A stretch of DNA of 64,000 bases, from contig CP141148.1 of assembly GCA_035235625.1 (NCBI GenBank), positions 29,265,057-29,329,056 of the forward strand. Reading direction: 5' to 3'. Below, one piece after another: positions 1-11,499 of the stretch. This DNA is from Saururus chinensis (taxonomy: Eukaryota > Streptophyta > Magnoliopsida > Piperales > Saururaceae). Every line of letters begins with the position of its first letter. Position 1 is the first letter of the stretch. The notes beneath the pieces are model-generated. The model was given only the letters and a program-made list of their open reading frames with translations, did no database searches and had not been told where the DNA came from. The translations under genes and the position numbers were made by a program.

Positions 1-1136
1 TGTTTTTTTGGAATCCCTACCTAATGAATCCCTACATCAAATTAACCTTGTGCTTGTATATACAATCCCTAATTATCCATATTATAGGATGAGCCTAGAA
101 GAGCACGAGAAGCTTCAACGACAAGTCCTTGAGTTGTTGAGTAAATAACATATTAAAGAGAATTTGAGTCCATGTGTTATGCCAGCTTTGTTTGCACCAA
201 AGAAGGATAATAGTTGATGTATATATGTGGACAGTAGAGCCATTAACAAAATAACTGTCAAGTACCGCTTTCCTATTCCCTGCTTTGATAATTTACTTGA
301 TTAGTTGAGTGGTGCTTCTATTTTTAGAAAGCTGGATTTGAAAAGTGGTTATCATTAAATCAGAATCAAACCATGTAATGAATGAAAGATAGCTTTCAAG
401 ACAAGAGAAAGGTGATATGAGTGGTTGGTCATGCCTTTTGGGTTATCTAATGCCCTAGCAAATTCATGAGGGTGATGAACTAAAATCTTTGATCTTTTAT
501 TGGTAAATTTGTAGTCTATTTTGATGATATAATCATTTATACCTCTAATATTAATTCTCACTTACAACATCTACGAGATGTTCTAATTGTCCTTCGCAAG
601 GATAGACTTTTTTCATCTATCAAGAAGTATTCTTTTACACGAGATTTATTATTCTTCCTTAGGTATGTTGTCTTAAATGATAGAATAGATGTGGATGAGA
701 GTAAGGTTGATGCAGTGAAATATTGGCTAAGACCTACTAATATACAAGATGTATGGAGTTTTCATGAGTTAGATTCTTTCTATCGGAGGTTTATTCCCCA
801 ATTTAGTACCATTATGGCCCCCATTATTGATTGTATGAAGTTGGGATTTTTTGTTTGGAGTAATGAAGTTGAAGGACCATTTGTTCTTATTAAAGAAAAA
901 CTTATTTCAACATCTGTGTTAGCCTTACCTAACTTTGTCAAGCCTTTTGAGTTATATTGTGATGCTTCAAAGGTTGGCATTGGGGTTGTCCTAAGCCAAG
1001 AGGGCCACCCAATTGCTTATTTTAGTGAAAAATTATAAAGTGCACAAGGAAGATATAGTGCCTATGATATTGAGTTTTATTCTGTTATCTAAACTTTTCG
1101 ACATTAGAGGCATTCACTACAACAAAATTAGGTATT

Positions 1137-1590
1137 AGCGATGCTTATATAAGCATCGTAATAAAATGTGTCGCTACAAAGTGTTAATAACGATATATTA
1201 AAAACCGTCACAACAAAAACTAATATTAGCGACGCATAATATTAAGCGTCGCTAATGGTACCTTATTAGCGACACATAAGTAAAAACGTTGCTAATGCCT
1301 AACCTTTTAGCGATGCTTAAGTTCATGCGTCGCTAATACTTAGGTTATTAGCGACGCTTGCATAAGCGTCGCTAAAAGATATATCTATTAATTTTTTTTA
1401 AAAAAATTAATAACTATTAACGACATATTTTTCCAAACGTCGCTAATACGTTCAATAATAGCGACGTTTATAAACAAGCGTCACTAATATTTATCTACCT
1501 AATAGTAGTAGCGACGTATGTAACTATGCGTCGCTATTACCCTTGGTAGTAGCGACGCATAGTTATATGCGTCGCTAATACCTATTTTTT
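1137..1590. repeat. CACTA left subterminal repeat array
   Basis: At least ten copies of TTAGCGACGC-like motifs alternate with their reverse complement every 20-60 bases, for example GCGACGCTTGCATAAGCGTCGC near 1353-1374 split by a short loop. Each pair can form a hairpin. In CACTA elements such subterminal repeats bind the TNPA-type protein. That role is known for the family and inferred here. Confidence 0.85.
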
Positions 1591-1608
1591 AAATAAAAAA
1601 TTTAATAA

Positions 1609-1932
1609 AAAAAGAGAGGGGGAGGGAGGGGAGAGAGAGATAGAGGGGAGAGAGGAAGGAGAGAGAGAGGGAGGAGGGGAGGGAGGAGAGAGAGAGAGGG
1701 AGGGGGAGGGAGGAGATAGAGAGGAGAGAGAAAGAGAGGGAGAGAGAGATGGAGGAGAGAGAGGATAGAGAGAGAGAGGAGAGAGAGGGAGGATAGTGAG
1801 AGAGGATAGAGAGAGAGAGGGAGGATAGAGAGAGAGAGGAGAGAGAGGGAGGATAGAGAGAGAGAGGAGAGAGAGGGAGGAGAGAGAGGGGAGGAAGGAG
1901 AGAGAGAGGGAGGAGGCGAGGGAGAGAGAGAA
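1609..1932. repeat. GA-rich polypurine tract 1 in CACTA element
   Basis: About 320 bases on the plus strand are almost only G and A, built from GAGAGAGG, GGAGGGA and GATAGAGA units without a fixed period. Similar tracts lie at 2063-2250 and 2519-2930. Such mirror-like purine runs can form triplex DNA in principle. The long Ser/Leu and Arg/Glu/Gly frames read here are side effects of the composition. Confidence 0.85.
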
Positions 1933-2062
1933 AATATTTTTTTTTAAAAATAAAAGTAAGTAGTAGCGCTTGTCTCTAAGCGTCACTAGTAACCTTGATA
2001 GTAGTGACACATATTAATGCATCGCTACTACTTACGATTTTAATAAAAAATTAAATGAAAAA

Positions 2063-2250
2063 GAGAGAGGGGAGGAAGGAGAGAGAGAGAGGAGGGGAGA
2101 GAGAGGGAAGAGATAGAGGAGTGGAGAGAGGGGAGGGAGGAGAGGGAGAAGGGAGAGATAGAGAGGAGATGAGAGAGAGGGAGGAGAGAGAGGAGTGGAG
2201 AGAGGGGAGGGAGGAGAGAGAGAGGAGAGGGGGGAGGGAAGATAGAGAGG
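2063..2250. repeat. GA-rich polypurine tract 2 in CACTA element
   Basis: This is a second run of GAGAGAGG/GGGAGGGA units on the plus strand. Short CACTA subterminal motifs (about 1968-2030 and 2335-2445) separate it from its neighbours, so array and tract alternate. Confidence 0.8.
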
Positions 2251-2329
2251 GATTTTATTTTGATGTTTTTATAAATTTTTTATAAATTTTTTTATTTAAA
2301 AAATAAAAAAAATTAATTGAAAATAAAAT

Positions 2330-2450
2330 ACTAATAGCGACGTATGGATTTATACGTCGCTATTAGTGCACGTATTAGCGACGTATATAATTATACATCG
2401 CTAATACATGTATTAATAGCGACGTATAATCCTATACATCGCTATTAGTA
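2330..2450. repeat. Internal CACTA subterminal-type hairpin motifs
   Basis: Three inverted pairs of the form TAGCGACGTAT...ATACGTCGCTA occur in about 120 bases, between two GA-rich tracts. This repeats the terminal array architecture inside the element and suggests internal segment duplication. Confidence 0.75.
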
Positions 2451-2518
2451 TTTTAAATTAATTTTTTTTATTTTTATAAATAATTTTAAAAAATAAAAAA
2501 TCTTAAAAAATTTTGAAA

Positions 2519-2932
2519 TTAGAGGAGAGAGAGGGGGAGGGAAGAATGAGAGATAGGAGAGAGAAATGGTGGAGAGAGAGGGAGGAGAGAGAGGGGGAGA
2601 GAGAGGGAGAAGGGAGAGAAAGGGGGGAAGGGAGGAGAGAGAGAGGGAGGAGAGAAAGAGGGAGGAGTGAGAGAGGGGAAGGGATGAGAGAGAGAGGGAG
2701 GAGAGGGGAGGGAAGAGAGAGAGAGAAGAGAGGGGAGGGGAGGGAAGGGAGAGAGAGGAGAGGGAGGGGAGGGAAGGGAGAGAGAGGAGAGGGGAGGGGA
2801 GAGAAGAGAGAGAGAGGAGAGAGAAAGGGGATGGAGGAGAGAGAGAGTGAGTAGGGAGGAGAGAGGCGAGTGGGTGTGAGGAGAGAGGAGAGGGGAGAGA
2901 GAGGAGGGGAGAGATAGAAGTGGGGAAGGGAG
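2519..2932. repeat. GA-rich polypurine tract 3 in CACTA element
   Basis: This is the longest of the three tracts, about 410 bases of nearly pure purine on the plus strand. It ends directly against a GCGACGC motif at 2938. Confidence 0.85.
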
Positions 2933-3094
2933 AGATAGCGACGCAAAATATGCGTCGCAAATATAAAGTAGTAGCGATGTTTTGGAGAAACGTTGCAATA
3001 TGTCTACATTTTAGAGACATTTAATGATAATCGTCGCAATACGTAAACATTGTAGTGACGTTTCTTATGAAACTTCGCTAAAACAGAATACCGC

Positions 3095-3775
3095 GTGGGG
3101 AATTTTCATTCTCCCGCACGGGCAAAATGAAAATACCGTGCGGGCGAAATCGCCCATGCGGTATTTATTCGCTCCCCACCCCTGCGTTTCTTCCATTCCA
3201 TTACAACCGTTCCTCCACCTTCCACCGCCGTCCCAACCTAACTGCCTCCAGACCACCGCCGTTGCAGCCCGGCTCCGACATCGTCCCTCCCCCCTCTCCT
3301 CCCTTCCCTTCCCCGTGCCCCGCTGAGCGTCCCTTCCAGCACTGTGCATGCCGTCCCGACCCATGCATGTCGGCCTGCCCAGTGCCCGCCTTCCTGCCCC
3401 TCGCCACCGTCCCACCTTGCTCCCCGCGCATGTTGTCCCGCCCGACACCCGCAGTCCCGGCCAGCGCATGCCGGCCAGCCCCGAACCCACCGTCCCGCCC
3501 CGAACCCACCGTCCCCATGTCGTCCTGCCCGAGCCCGCCGTCCCACCTAGTGCCGGTGAGCAAGGTCCAGCACCATGCCCCATTGTTCCCCACGCATGTC
3601 GTCCCGCCCCACGCTCGCCGTCCCACCCAGCGCCATCGTCCTGCCCGAGCCTGCCATCCCACCTGAGCTCACCGTCCCACCCCGTGCCGGTGAGCACGAT
3701 GACCCGTGATACGGGTGCAACTGACCCGCGTCACGGGTCAGCTTCCAAACCGGGTCAATACCCGGTTTGGTTTTT
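3095..3775. other. GC-rich, C-biased core of the CACTA element
   Basis: About 680 bases are strongly GC-rich and pyrimidine-biased (CCCGCC, CCGTCC, GCCCCG units) in an AT-rich element. The region starts with inverted GCGTGGGGAATTTTC and CCGCACGGGC units around 3090-3170. Frames are open on both strands but encode low-complexity Pro/Ser/Arg or Gly/Trp/Arg, with no domain. A related core sits at 14890-15640 in the second CACTA-type element, so this is a family feature. It might be a captured CpG-rich promoter or gene start; no gene is recognisable. Confidence 0.7.
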
Positions 3776-3825
3776 TTTCATTTAATTATTTTAATAAACT
3801 TTTTTATTTTTTTATTTTTTAATAC

Positions 3826-4272
3826 TTTTAGCGACGTATTTGTAAACGTCGTTAATTGTAATAAAATTAATTTTTTTATTTAAATAATTATATACATTAG
3901 TGACGTTTACATAAACGTCGCTAATATTAGTTTTTAATTTTTTTAAATTATATTTTTAAAAAAATTAAAAAATTATATTTTAACAAAAAAATAAAAAGAG
4001 TATTTTTTATTAGCGACGTTTGTTAAGCGTCGCTAATACTACATTAGTAGCGACGCTTAATAAAAACGTCGCTAATAGTATACTAAATAGTGACGTTTAT
4101 TATATGTCACGAATACATACTTTTAGCGACGTTTGTTATTGTGCGTCGCTAATATGCAATAGCGACGACAGTTTTATCAACGCATTTAGCGACATTTTGT
4201 ATATGTCGCTAATACGTATTAACGACATTTATAGTATTATTAGCGACGCTTCAAAACATCGCTAATAGTTAG
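3826..4272. repeat. CACTA right subterminal repeat array
   Basis: This array of TTAGCGACGTTT/AAACGTCGCTAA pairs mirrors the left end and runs to the right terminus. There are roughly a dozen motifs with 15-40 base spacers. Confidence 0.85.
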
Positions 4273-5741
4273 TTTTGTTGTAGTGATTGTTTGATTCATG
4301 TAGAGTTTATTCTTTATTCTAATCATTCTTATTGTAAGCATATTACTAGCCAAGAGAAATTATCTACTATACATATACAATGGGCATCTTATTAGTAGGA
4401 GTTTACTTTCGTGCTTAATTAGAAGTCTAGAGTTTAGAACAAGGTTGCAGACACCTAGGGTCATCAAACATTCTTTCTTACTAGTATGCATACTCAAGTG
4501 TTAGGGTTTGATTCATTTCAGGAATTATTATTTGTTGATCTTTTTTTATTAAGGTTTTATCTAAACTTGAGATAGAACAAAAATAAGATTATTTGTTGCA
4601 TGGCAGGTTTTTTTTCAAATGAAATGAGTTATGTTTTCCTACTTATATCCTGCGCTTGAAGATCATTAAAGAGTTGCATTATGAGGGTAAGATATAAGAC
4701 TTCAACTTGTTTCTTTATCTTATTTTTGGTCATCTATGCTCAAGGTGGTGTATAAATTTGTAGGGAGGTATCGCATATGCCACATGGCAAAAGAGACATC
4801 CACTAATGTCAGATTATATATGCCTTTGCCTACCCCATATCAGTCATAGTCCAACATTAGTATGAGCTTTGTTCTTGGACTACCCCGCACTCAGAGAGGG
4901 ATCAATGTCATCTACGTGGTTGTTGCTAAATTCTCAAAAATGGTACATTTTATTGCTTACAAAAAGACCAATGATGAATCTCATGTTGCATTACTATTCT
5001 TTTAGGAGGTATATCATTTACATGGGTTTTTATTGTCTATTGTTTCCTATGAAGACACTCATTTTTGAGTCATTTTTGGCATTCTCTATAGAAATTAGCA
5101 AATACTTCTTTAGAATTTAGTAGTGCTTATCATCCCCAAACATATGGGCAAACAAAGATAGTTAATCAATCCCAAGGAAACTTATTGAAAAGTTTGGTTC
5201 GTGCTAATCTCAAATCCTGGGATGAACACTTACATAAGGTTGAATTTTTTTACAACAATTGTGAATCAAAGTACATGCTTTACTCATTTTACTATTGTTT
5301 GTGGTTTTAATCCTTGCTTTCCATTAAATCTAGTTTTTATTCTATAAGTAAAGAGGTTAAATGGTCAAGCTAAAAGCTTTATATCACACATACAAGAAAT
5401 TTATTCTGATACTCTTAAGATGTTGCAGGTGTCCAATGATAAGTATAAGGTAATTGAAGATTTAAAAAGAAAACATGTGGAGTTTAAAGTTGATGATTTT
5501 TGTATGGGCTATTTTGACCAAAGATAGGTTTCTAGTTGGAAAGTATAATAAATTATTAGCAAGGAAGATTGGACCTTTGGAAATTGTTCAAAAAATTAAT
5601 TCTAATACCCATCGACCAAATTTCCAAACCACATTCATACTTCTAATTTTTTGATGTTAAACATCTAATTTGTTATCTTGGTGATGCTTCAAATGATAGT
5701 CATGTGAACTCGAGGACGAAATCTTTTGAGCTAAGGGAGGA

Positions 5742-6657
5742 TTATTTAGATCAATTAACATTGACATATATGGAGCATTGGGATCGCATGAAGAAAAATT
5801 AAAAATTTCTCTCTAGTGAACCATCGATTCTTATGGGCGATCAATAGGCATTTATGGGCAATCAATTGGGCTATTGATTGATCAATCTCTTAAAGCGATA
5901 GTTCAGCACTTGAAATGACTTAGTGTAAAATAATGCAAAGAGTTGGCAATTGATTGGCCTTGTGTGACGATCGATCATTGCTACAATGATACCATTCCGA
6001 ATTTCTATTTTGATTGGCCTTCTATGACGATTGATCGCTTTTGCCAAACCGGCGCTACTGATGTCTCAACACTTCAAGCCGGAGGCCACTGGCGTGCTAC
6101 ACTCTAGTTCTCACTTCTCGCACAAGCGCTAACATGCCTTGCTTGCTTCTGTGCTAGCGCCTTGCTTCCGCTGAAGCAAGGCCTATTCGCGCTATGCTTC
6201 TCGCTTCATGCACAAGCGCGTTAAGGCCTGAAGTTGATGCTCTCATTTCGCGCACAAACGTGCATTTGCCTTGCTTCTTAGTGAGGTCTTCAAATTAATT
6301 TTTTTTAGTATTTTATTGTCCTAGGACTCTTTATTTCGTATTAGTTTGATTATTTAAAAAACATTGTTAGTTTTTTTCTTAATTTTGAATGGTTAGTCAT
6401 GAGGTAGTTAGATATTTGATTCTTTTGTTTATAAATATGCCACTAGGAGTTGTATAAATATTTAGCTCTTCCATGAAGGCCATCAATTCTATGTTTTTCT
6501 GATATTTTGAAGAAGAATAATAATAGATTAATTCTTTCTCCTTTATTTGTCTCTATTTTTTGTAAATTTTTCATTAAAATTCGCAAGAGATGAAGATTGT
6601 ATGTACCTATAGCCGGATTTGTCGAACAACATTCATCCCATCAATCCCTCTTTGCAT
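5742..6657 (+). repeat. LTR of the 5' Ty3/gypsy fossil
   Basis: Sequence after the polypurine tract matches a second LTR at about 51171-51719 in long blocks, for example the runs around GACATATATGGAG and GTATAAATA.TTAGCTCTTCCATGAAGG. The TATA-like TGTATAAATATTTAGC near 6451-6466 fits an LTR promoter. The right end is set where similarity stops, near a CA at 6656-6657. The left end is approximate. The copy here is longer than the 51 kb copy because of extra sequence around 5980-6300. Confidence 0.65.
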
Positions 6658-6909
6658 AAGGTACTCACTCTTTTTGGTCTCAAGCTATACATCTATTTTT
6701 GTGTCAGAGGTGCATCGGTATGACTCTCCTTCTTGGAAAACCCTCTCAAATCTGATTCGCTATTTAAAATCTGCAACTACATGGCACGTAGCAAATGAAA
6801 GTCTATTCATATTTTTAAGGCTCTAACTACCTTCAGATGAGATTATTCCAAGACCTCCTAATTTGGATGCAAATACAAACTTGGAACAATTGTTGATGGA
6901 TGATCATAA

Positions 6910-7380
6910 CAGTACAACAAAATGTACTATTAGTGACGCTTTTATTAACAATGCAAAAATAAGCGTTGCTAAAAACTACTAATTGTGACACATAAAAAAA
7001 CGTTGTTATAAAATTCACTATTAGCGACGCTTTATATGAAGCGTTGCTAATTGTCATATATTAACGATGCGTAATATAATGCGTCGCTAATACTAATCAT
7101 ATTAGCAATGCTTTATATTATGCATTGCTAATGGTTATGTTATTAGCGACATTTTTTCTTAAGTGTTGCTAATAGTTTTAACAATAGCGACACTTGTGAA
7201 AAAGCATTGCCAATAATTAGACTATTACTGACACTTAAGAAAAAGCATTGCTAATTATTATGAATTTAAAATTAAAAATTAAAAATTTAGAAATAATAGC
7301 CATATTTGCAAACAAGTGTCACAAATAGCATTGGTAATAGCGACACTTGTATCACGACTATCTTTATTTAATAACTTTAT
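6910..7380 (+). mobile_element. CACTA-type left end (degenerate terminus and subterminal array)
   Basis: CAGTACAACAAAATG at 6909 is a one-base variant of the CACTA terminus. It is followed by about a dozen GCGACGC/GCGTCGC-like motifs in inverted pairs up to about 7345. The array is more diverged than that of the 1115-4285 element. The matching right end may be the terminus at 16141, which would make this a 9.2 kb composite, but the flanking trinucleotides (TAA and AGT) do not match. The two ends could therefore belong to different insertions. Confidence 0.65.
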
Positions 7381-7564
7381 TTAATAAATAATTATATAAT
7401 AAATATTAAAAAAAATTAAAATATACTTTTGAAATATAATATAGAGAAAATTATTAAAATAATAAAAAAAAATATTTACCAAAATATACCACTTTGGGAA
7501 ATATTTCCCAAAAGTGGTGTTCCTTTTTGCCACGCAGGCGCCATGTGGCTTTTTTTTATTTTTT

Positions 7565-7775
7565 AAGTTGATTTCGTCGTTTAGAACAACGAAATTGGTT
7601 TGAAGACGATTTTGTCGTTCTAAACGACGAAACCTTTTATAACTTGACCCGGTTTCATCATTTAGAACGACGAAATCAACTTAAGCTGATTTTGTCGTTC
7701 TGAACGACGAAACTGCCCCACTTGACTGTTGTCGGCAACAACACTGATTTCGTCGTTTAGAACGACGAAATCAAA
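7565..7775. repeat. Hairpin repeats TTTCGTCGTT..AACGACGAAA
   Basis: Five or more near-palindromic copies of TTTCGTCGTTTAGAACGACG and its variants are spaced 15-45 bases apart, downstream of the plant mobile domain pseudogene (which is on the minus strand). The unit differs from the CACTA GCGACGC motif. The palindromes could be terminal or subterminal repeats of the element that carried the gene. Confidence 0.75.
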
Positions 7776-8027
7776 ATATTTTTTTTAAAAATTACTATTT
7801 AAAACTAATTTTATCACTTGTCCCTGTTCATTCATTCAAAACATACACAATACATGCACGACTTCATTCATTCCACCCATAACAAATATCACCATAACAA
7901 ATATCACTATCATGAATATCACCATAACAAATATAAGTAAATTACATCATAAACGAGTAACAAATATAGTACATCACAAGTAATGTCATAAACTCCTACG
8001 TCCTCGTCCTTGACCTCGTCCTCGTCC

Positions 8028-9890
8028 TCATCCTCGACCTCGTCCTCGACGGTGGTGTACGAGCTCCTCATGATCTACCTCTAGCTGTGGTTGTGGCTCT
8101 GGCTCCGGTTGGGGCTGGGGCTTGGGCTCCGGCTGTGACTCCATGTCCAGCTCCTTCTCGGGCTCCAACTCTGGCTCAGCATAAGTAATAGATGGTACAA
8201 TACAAGCTGGCCGATGTCGTCTATAATATAAAATCGGATCTGGCTGAGCTACATGTGCAGTGCCCGAAAATGATGAACCTGGAGGAGAGCTATATGCTGA
8301 TGATGATGATGGAATATCAAGGCATGAAGAGTGCATCGATTGCATCTGAGCGGCCTCGTCAACAGGCTAATCTCGATGAACATCCGTGATCACCGAATGA
8401 AGTAGTGGTAAGCTACAAAGGACATCATCAGACGCTCTAATCACCGACTCACATGTTGTTGCTAAGTCCTCGCGCGAAGTACATGTGACAAGTGCATCAC
8501 TCAAATACGCATGCGTATGTCGAACCTGACGAAGCTATAAAAAAATAAATTAAATATTGGACAAATAATCAAAATAAAATAAAAAAATAATATATGCCTT
8601 AATTAACAAAGTTGTACTTACTAGAACTGCCTCAGTCACTCCCCTAGGCTGATATGTCATCTCCTCTATATCATCGCGCGGTAAAATATATCGTCGTGTA
8701 ATCGGTAAATACCACTGCATATAAGTACTATGAACATCTAGCAATGTCGTAGCCATCTCCCCTCTAATAATAGTGGCTCTCCTATCCTCCCATCGAGCAA
8801 TATACGACGCATGATGTATAACCCAGTTGGTAATATGGCGGCCCTGTCGAGTGATGCGATGGACAAACTCGACAATAGAAGGTGGGACCCCTTGCTCCAG
8901 GTTAAACTGGAGCATTACATGATCCGGCACATACATCTCGATAATCTCGTAACATATGATAGGGGTTCGAGAAAGCCACACCTCCCGACCGTCCGTGTAG
9001 AGGGGAGGTAACACAGCCAACAAGTCCTTCGAGTACGGTTGCCAAATAATCTATACAATATATAAAGATAATTTAGTTTAAATAACAACAATTTTTTTTA
9101 AAATCATTATATAAAAAAGTTCAACACGGTAATAAAATTACCTGGTATGGCCGCTGGTGGTCTAACTCCCCTCTATACAATCGGAGGACTCCTTGTGGAT
9201 TTTCGGTTCTCTTTTTCCGAACATTCCGCCTTAAGGAGTTAAATTTAAGAAATGAGTTCAGCATATATACATAAAATGTTGCTAAAAACGTAATGTGGGA
9301 AACATAAATACAACCTACCTCGCCCCTAATGGAGCACCCTTGACCAAGCGACCCATCTCAGCAGTTGGTCGGCCGACATGTAAGTGCTCCCACGACCATA
9401 ACTATGTCATAAAATAGTGATAACAAATATTAGAATTAAAAAATTATATGTGATTAAAACACTAAGTAAAGTTACACAATTAATTACCTGAAGAAGGGTC
9501 AGACAGCCCGCAATCCCCGAGGTCACTTGGCTACCATGCATCACTGTAGTAGGAGGAGCTCTACCAAGAAGTCTAACTAATATATCCATATGAGCTCCTC
9601 CTGTCGTGCCTGTCACCGGATGTCCATCAATATGGAGTCCTAATAGAACTGCCACATCCATGAGCGTGATGGACATCTCTCCATATGCCAGATTAAACGT
9701 CTGTGTCTCCCTCCTCTATCTCTCAACAAGAACTGTCAATAGAGGCCGATCGAGATGGACATACTGTAGATGAATGAAATGGCAGAATCCCACTCACGCG
9801 ATATAAGGTAAAATACGCTCATCTATGGGCCAATGGCGGAGATATTTAAAATGTTCGGTGCACTCAAGGCACCCGAGGTCCTATAATAAA
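8028..9890 (-). pseudogene. Plant mobile domain (MAIN-like) gene, broken
   Basis: Minus-strand segments match the plant mobile domain family in order. 9880-9680 has the entry motif around LVER.RRETQTFNLAYGEM. 9676-9490 reads MSITLMDVAVLLGLHIDGHPVTG. 9400-9150 has the segment HLHVGRPTAEMGRLVKGAP and a basic stretch. 9023-8640 contains YTDGREVWLSRTPIICYE, WVIHHASYIARWEDR and related family blocks. 8345-8028 is a Pro/Glu/Gln-rich tail ending in Arg-Gly repeats. At least two gaps look like introns. The reading frame is not intact: at least one in-frame stop and possible frame changes are present. Related proteins act in genome stability and silencing (MAIN, MAIL1), but many copies ride in transposons. 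No promoter is evident because retrotransposon sequence begins at about 10180. Confidence 0.75.
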
Positions 9891-11221
9891 TTTTAAAATT
9901 ATAACATATCGTACTATATCAACAAAAAAAATGAAACAAATTTTTAAAAAAGTTATCATACCTCTCCTCTCCAAATAGTAGCAGACCTATGTGACTCCTG
10001 CTGTATGAGTAAAGAAGCGTCACTCGGGCCTCTTTTTCGAGAAATAACTCGAAAGAAATTTTGTCACATGAGTGGTGAAACATAAAAGCCATTGATGAAT
10101 CATCATTTATGCGCATTAGTATCATTCTTGATCCATAGGACGGAATATTACATTTGATAGTAATTTTCCATCTTCTTCGAACGGCTACACTGCAAAAATT
10201 GCCAATTTTATGTATGTTGCTTATTTTGACATATCTACTCCAAAATATTATTTTATGTTTATGTGGAGTGTTTTGAGCTATAGTAAGCTATTAGCAGGGT
10301 ATACCATTAATGTTTTGAAGTTGTGGTATATATATTTAGAGTTATGTGGAATGACTTGTGGTTGGATATATGACGTTGGAATTGCCATCTTGAAGTTATT
10401 GACGTTGGAATTGCCATCTTGAAGTTATGAGTGCTTGATTCTCTATGGTCAAGTATATTTTTAGTAGAGTTACAACATACTAATGGACTGATATGTCATG
10501 ATAAGATGTGGTTAATTGATGTGTGAATGTTAGTGAATGTCATGGCTCAAGGATGAAGTGAATGATCTTATATATGTTTAGCTTGTGGTTGAGCTTTGAT
10601 TTGAGTTATGATTTCAATGATTCTTCTCCTATGATTTCCGCTGGAATTCATGTTTAGATGAAAATTCACATGTGTAGTGTGGTAGTGAGTTAATTTCAAA
10701 CATGTTGATATGTATTGAGTGAAGTGTTTCTACTAGGTACACACACACATGTGGGGTTTAATGATGATGTTGAAGCTTGATATTATAATTATGAATGATG
10801 TATTAGGGGCTGATGAGAGCACTTATCATGAATTAGGATTCATATATGCCTTGCCCACATATGTACCATGTTGCATGCATCATGAAAATGGATTTTCAAT
10901 TGAGACTTTATTGAGATTAATTGAATGTGATCGATTGGATGCAATGTGGTGAAATTGCGTGCCGGATTAATCGGTCGTGGCTTAATCGAAACTTAATTGG
11001 TCTGAAAGGACATGGTTTTATTTGAATTCCTTCGTGGAATATGTGCACTCCCCGGGTTGAGTCTAGTTAAATGGAGTTATGTAGGGATGAGTTGTGTATT
11101 TGTCTTGCGGATTGAGATTATTATGATTATCTGGACCCTGAGAATCCAGCTGGTTTGTCCAAGTGCACCGGCTTACCAGGTATTGTTGCTTGGGACTTTA
11201 GTCTTGACAAGCAGGGTTGCC

Positions 11222-11440
11222 CGGGAGTTTAGCCTTGAGGGGCAGGAGTTGCTCAAAGGCATTGGCCTTGAGGAGCAGGAGTTACTCGAAGGCGTTGGCC
11301 TTGAGGAGCAGGAGTTGCTCGAAGGTGTTGGCCTTGAGGAGCATGTCTATTTGATAAGAGTTGCCCGAAGGCTTTGACCTTGAAGAGCATGTCTATTTGA
11401 TAAGTGTTTGCTCGAGGGCTCCGGCCTTGAAGAGCAGGTT
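11222..11440 (+). repeat. 33-bp tandem repeat, open in one frame
   Basis: Five to six imperfect copies of a 33-bp unit (CCTTGAGGAGCAGGAG..., 11 codons) read LEEQELLEGVG in the frame open at 11012-11377. The unit becomes degenerate to the right. It lies in the LTR-like block, so a protein role is unlikely. A multiple of three is expected by chance in a third of such arrays. Confidence 0.7.
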
Positions 11441-11499
11441 TATTCTCCATGTGTATGGACTTGCATGTTGGACTTGTGTGTGTGTGTGTGACACTTATT

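Larger units (their letters stand above)
1115..4285 (+). mobile_element. Complete non-autonomous CACTA (En/Spm) element
   Basis: The element begins CACTACAACAAAA and ends TTTTGTTGTAGTG, perfect CACTA termini. It is flanked on both sides by the 3-bp direct repeat ATT (1112-1114 and 4286-4288), the target duplication size of CACTA elements. Inside are dense subterminal arrays of TTAGCGACG/CGTCGCTAA motifs, three long GA-rich tracts and one GC-rich core. No transposase is recognisable. Long open frames in the GA and GC-rich parts are composition artefacts. It lies inside the RNase H region of the Ty3/gypsy fossil, so it arrived later. At 3.17 kb it is a typical non-autonomous size and depends on an autonomous relative for movement. 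Confidence 0.93.
1..6657 (+). mobile_element. Partial Ty3/gypsy retrotransposon fossil (pol plus 3' LTR), broken
   Basis: The plus strand reads as Ty3/gypsy pol. Reverse transcriptase sequence runs from about 60 to 690, and an RT/RNase H stretch at 691-1038 contains the family motif [18 protein letters not shown]. RNase H resumes at 4289 on the far side of the CACTA insertion, and integrase-like and C-terminal pol sequence runs to about 5730. Near the end, the run CTCGAGGACGAAATC and a purine-rich tract are the usual pol-end and polypurine signature before a 3' LTR. The element enters from the left window edge, so gag and the 5' LTR are not seen. It is broken by many changes and by the CACTA insertion, and looks old. 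Family assignment is firm; lineage within Ty3/gypsy is not resolved. Confidence 0.85.

Noticed and set aside
1582-3020. Long Ser/Leu/Pro-rich and Arg/Glu/Gly-rich reading frames on both strands
   Set aside because: They arise from GA/CT-rich simple sequence in a CACTA element. Overlapping frames on both strands are all open, and there are no domains.
3065-3785. Overlapping 100-210 residue frames in the GC-rich region
   Set aside because: High GC content removes stop codons on all frames. Low-complexity translation, no family match.
1137-4272. CRISPR-like array, suggested by regularly repeated GCGACGC motifs
   Set aside because: Motifs are palindromic, short, irregularly spaced and lie in a eukaryotic CACTA element.
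11012-11377. 121-residue frame with LEEQELLEGVG repeats as a real repeat protein
   Set aside because: It lies in an LTR-like block with tandem repeats on both sides. The unit is a multiple of three by chance, and later units decay without regard to frame.
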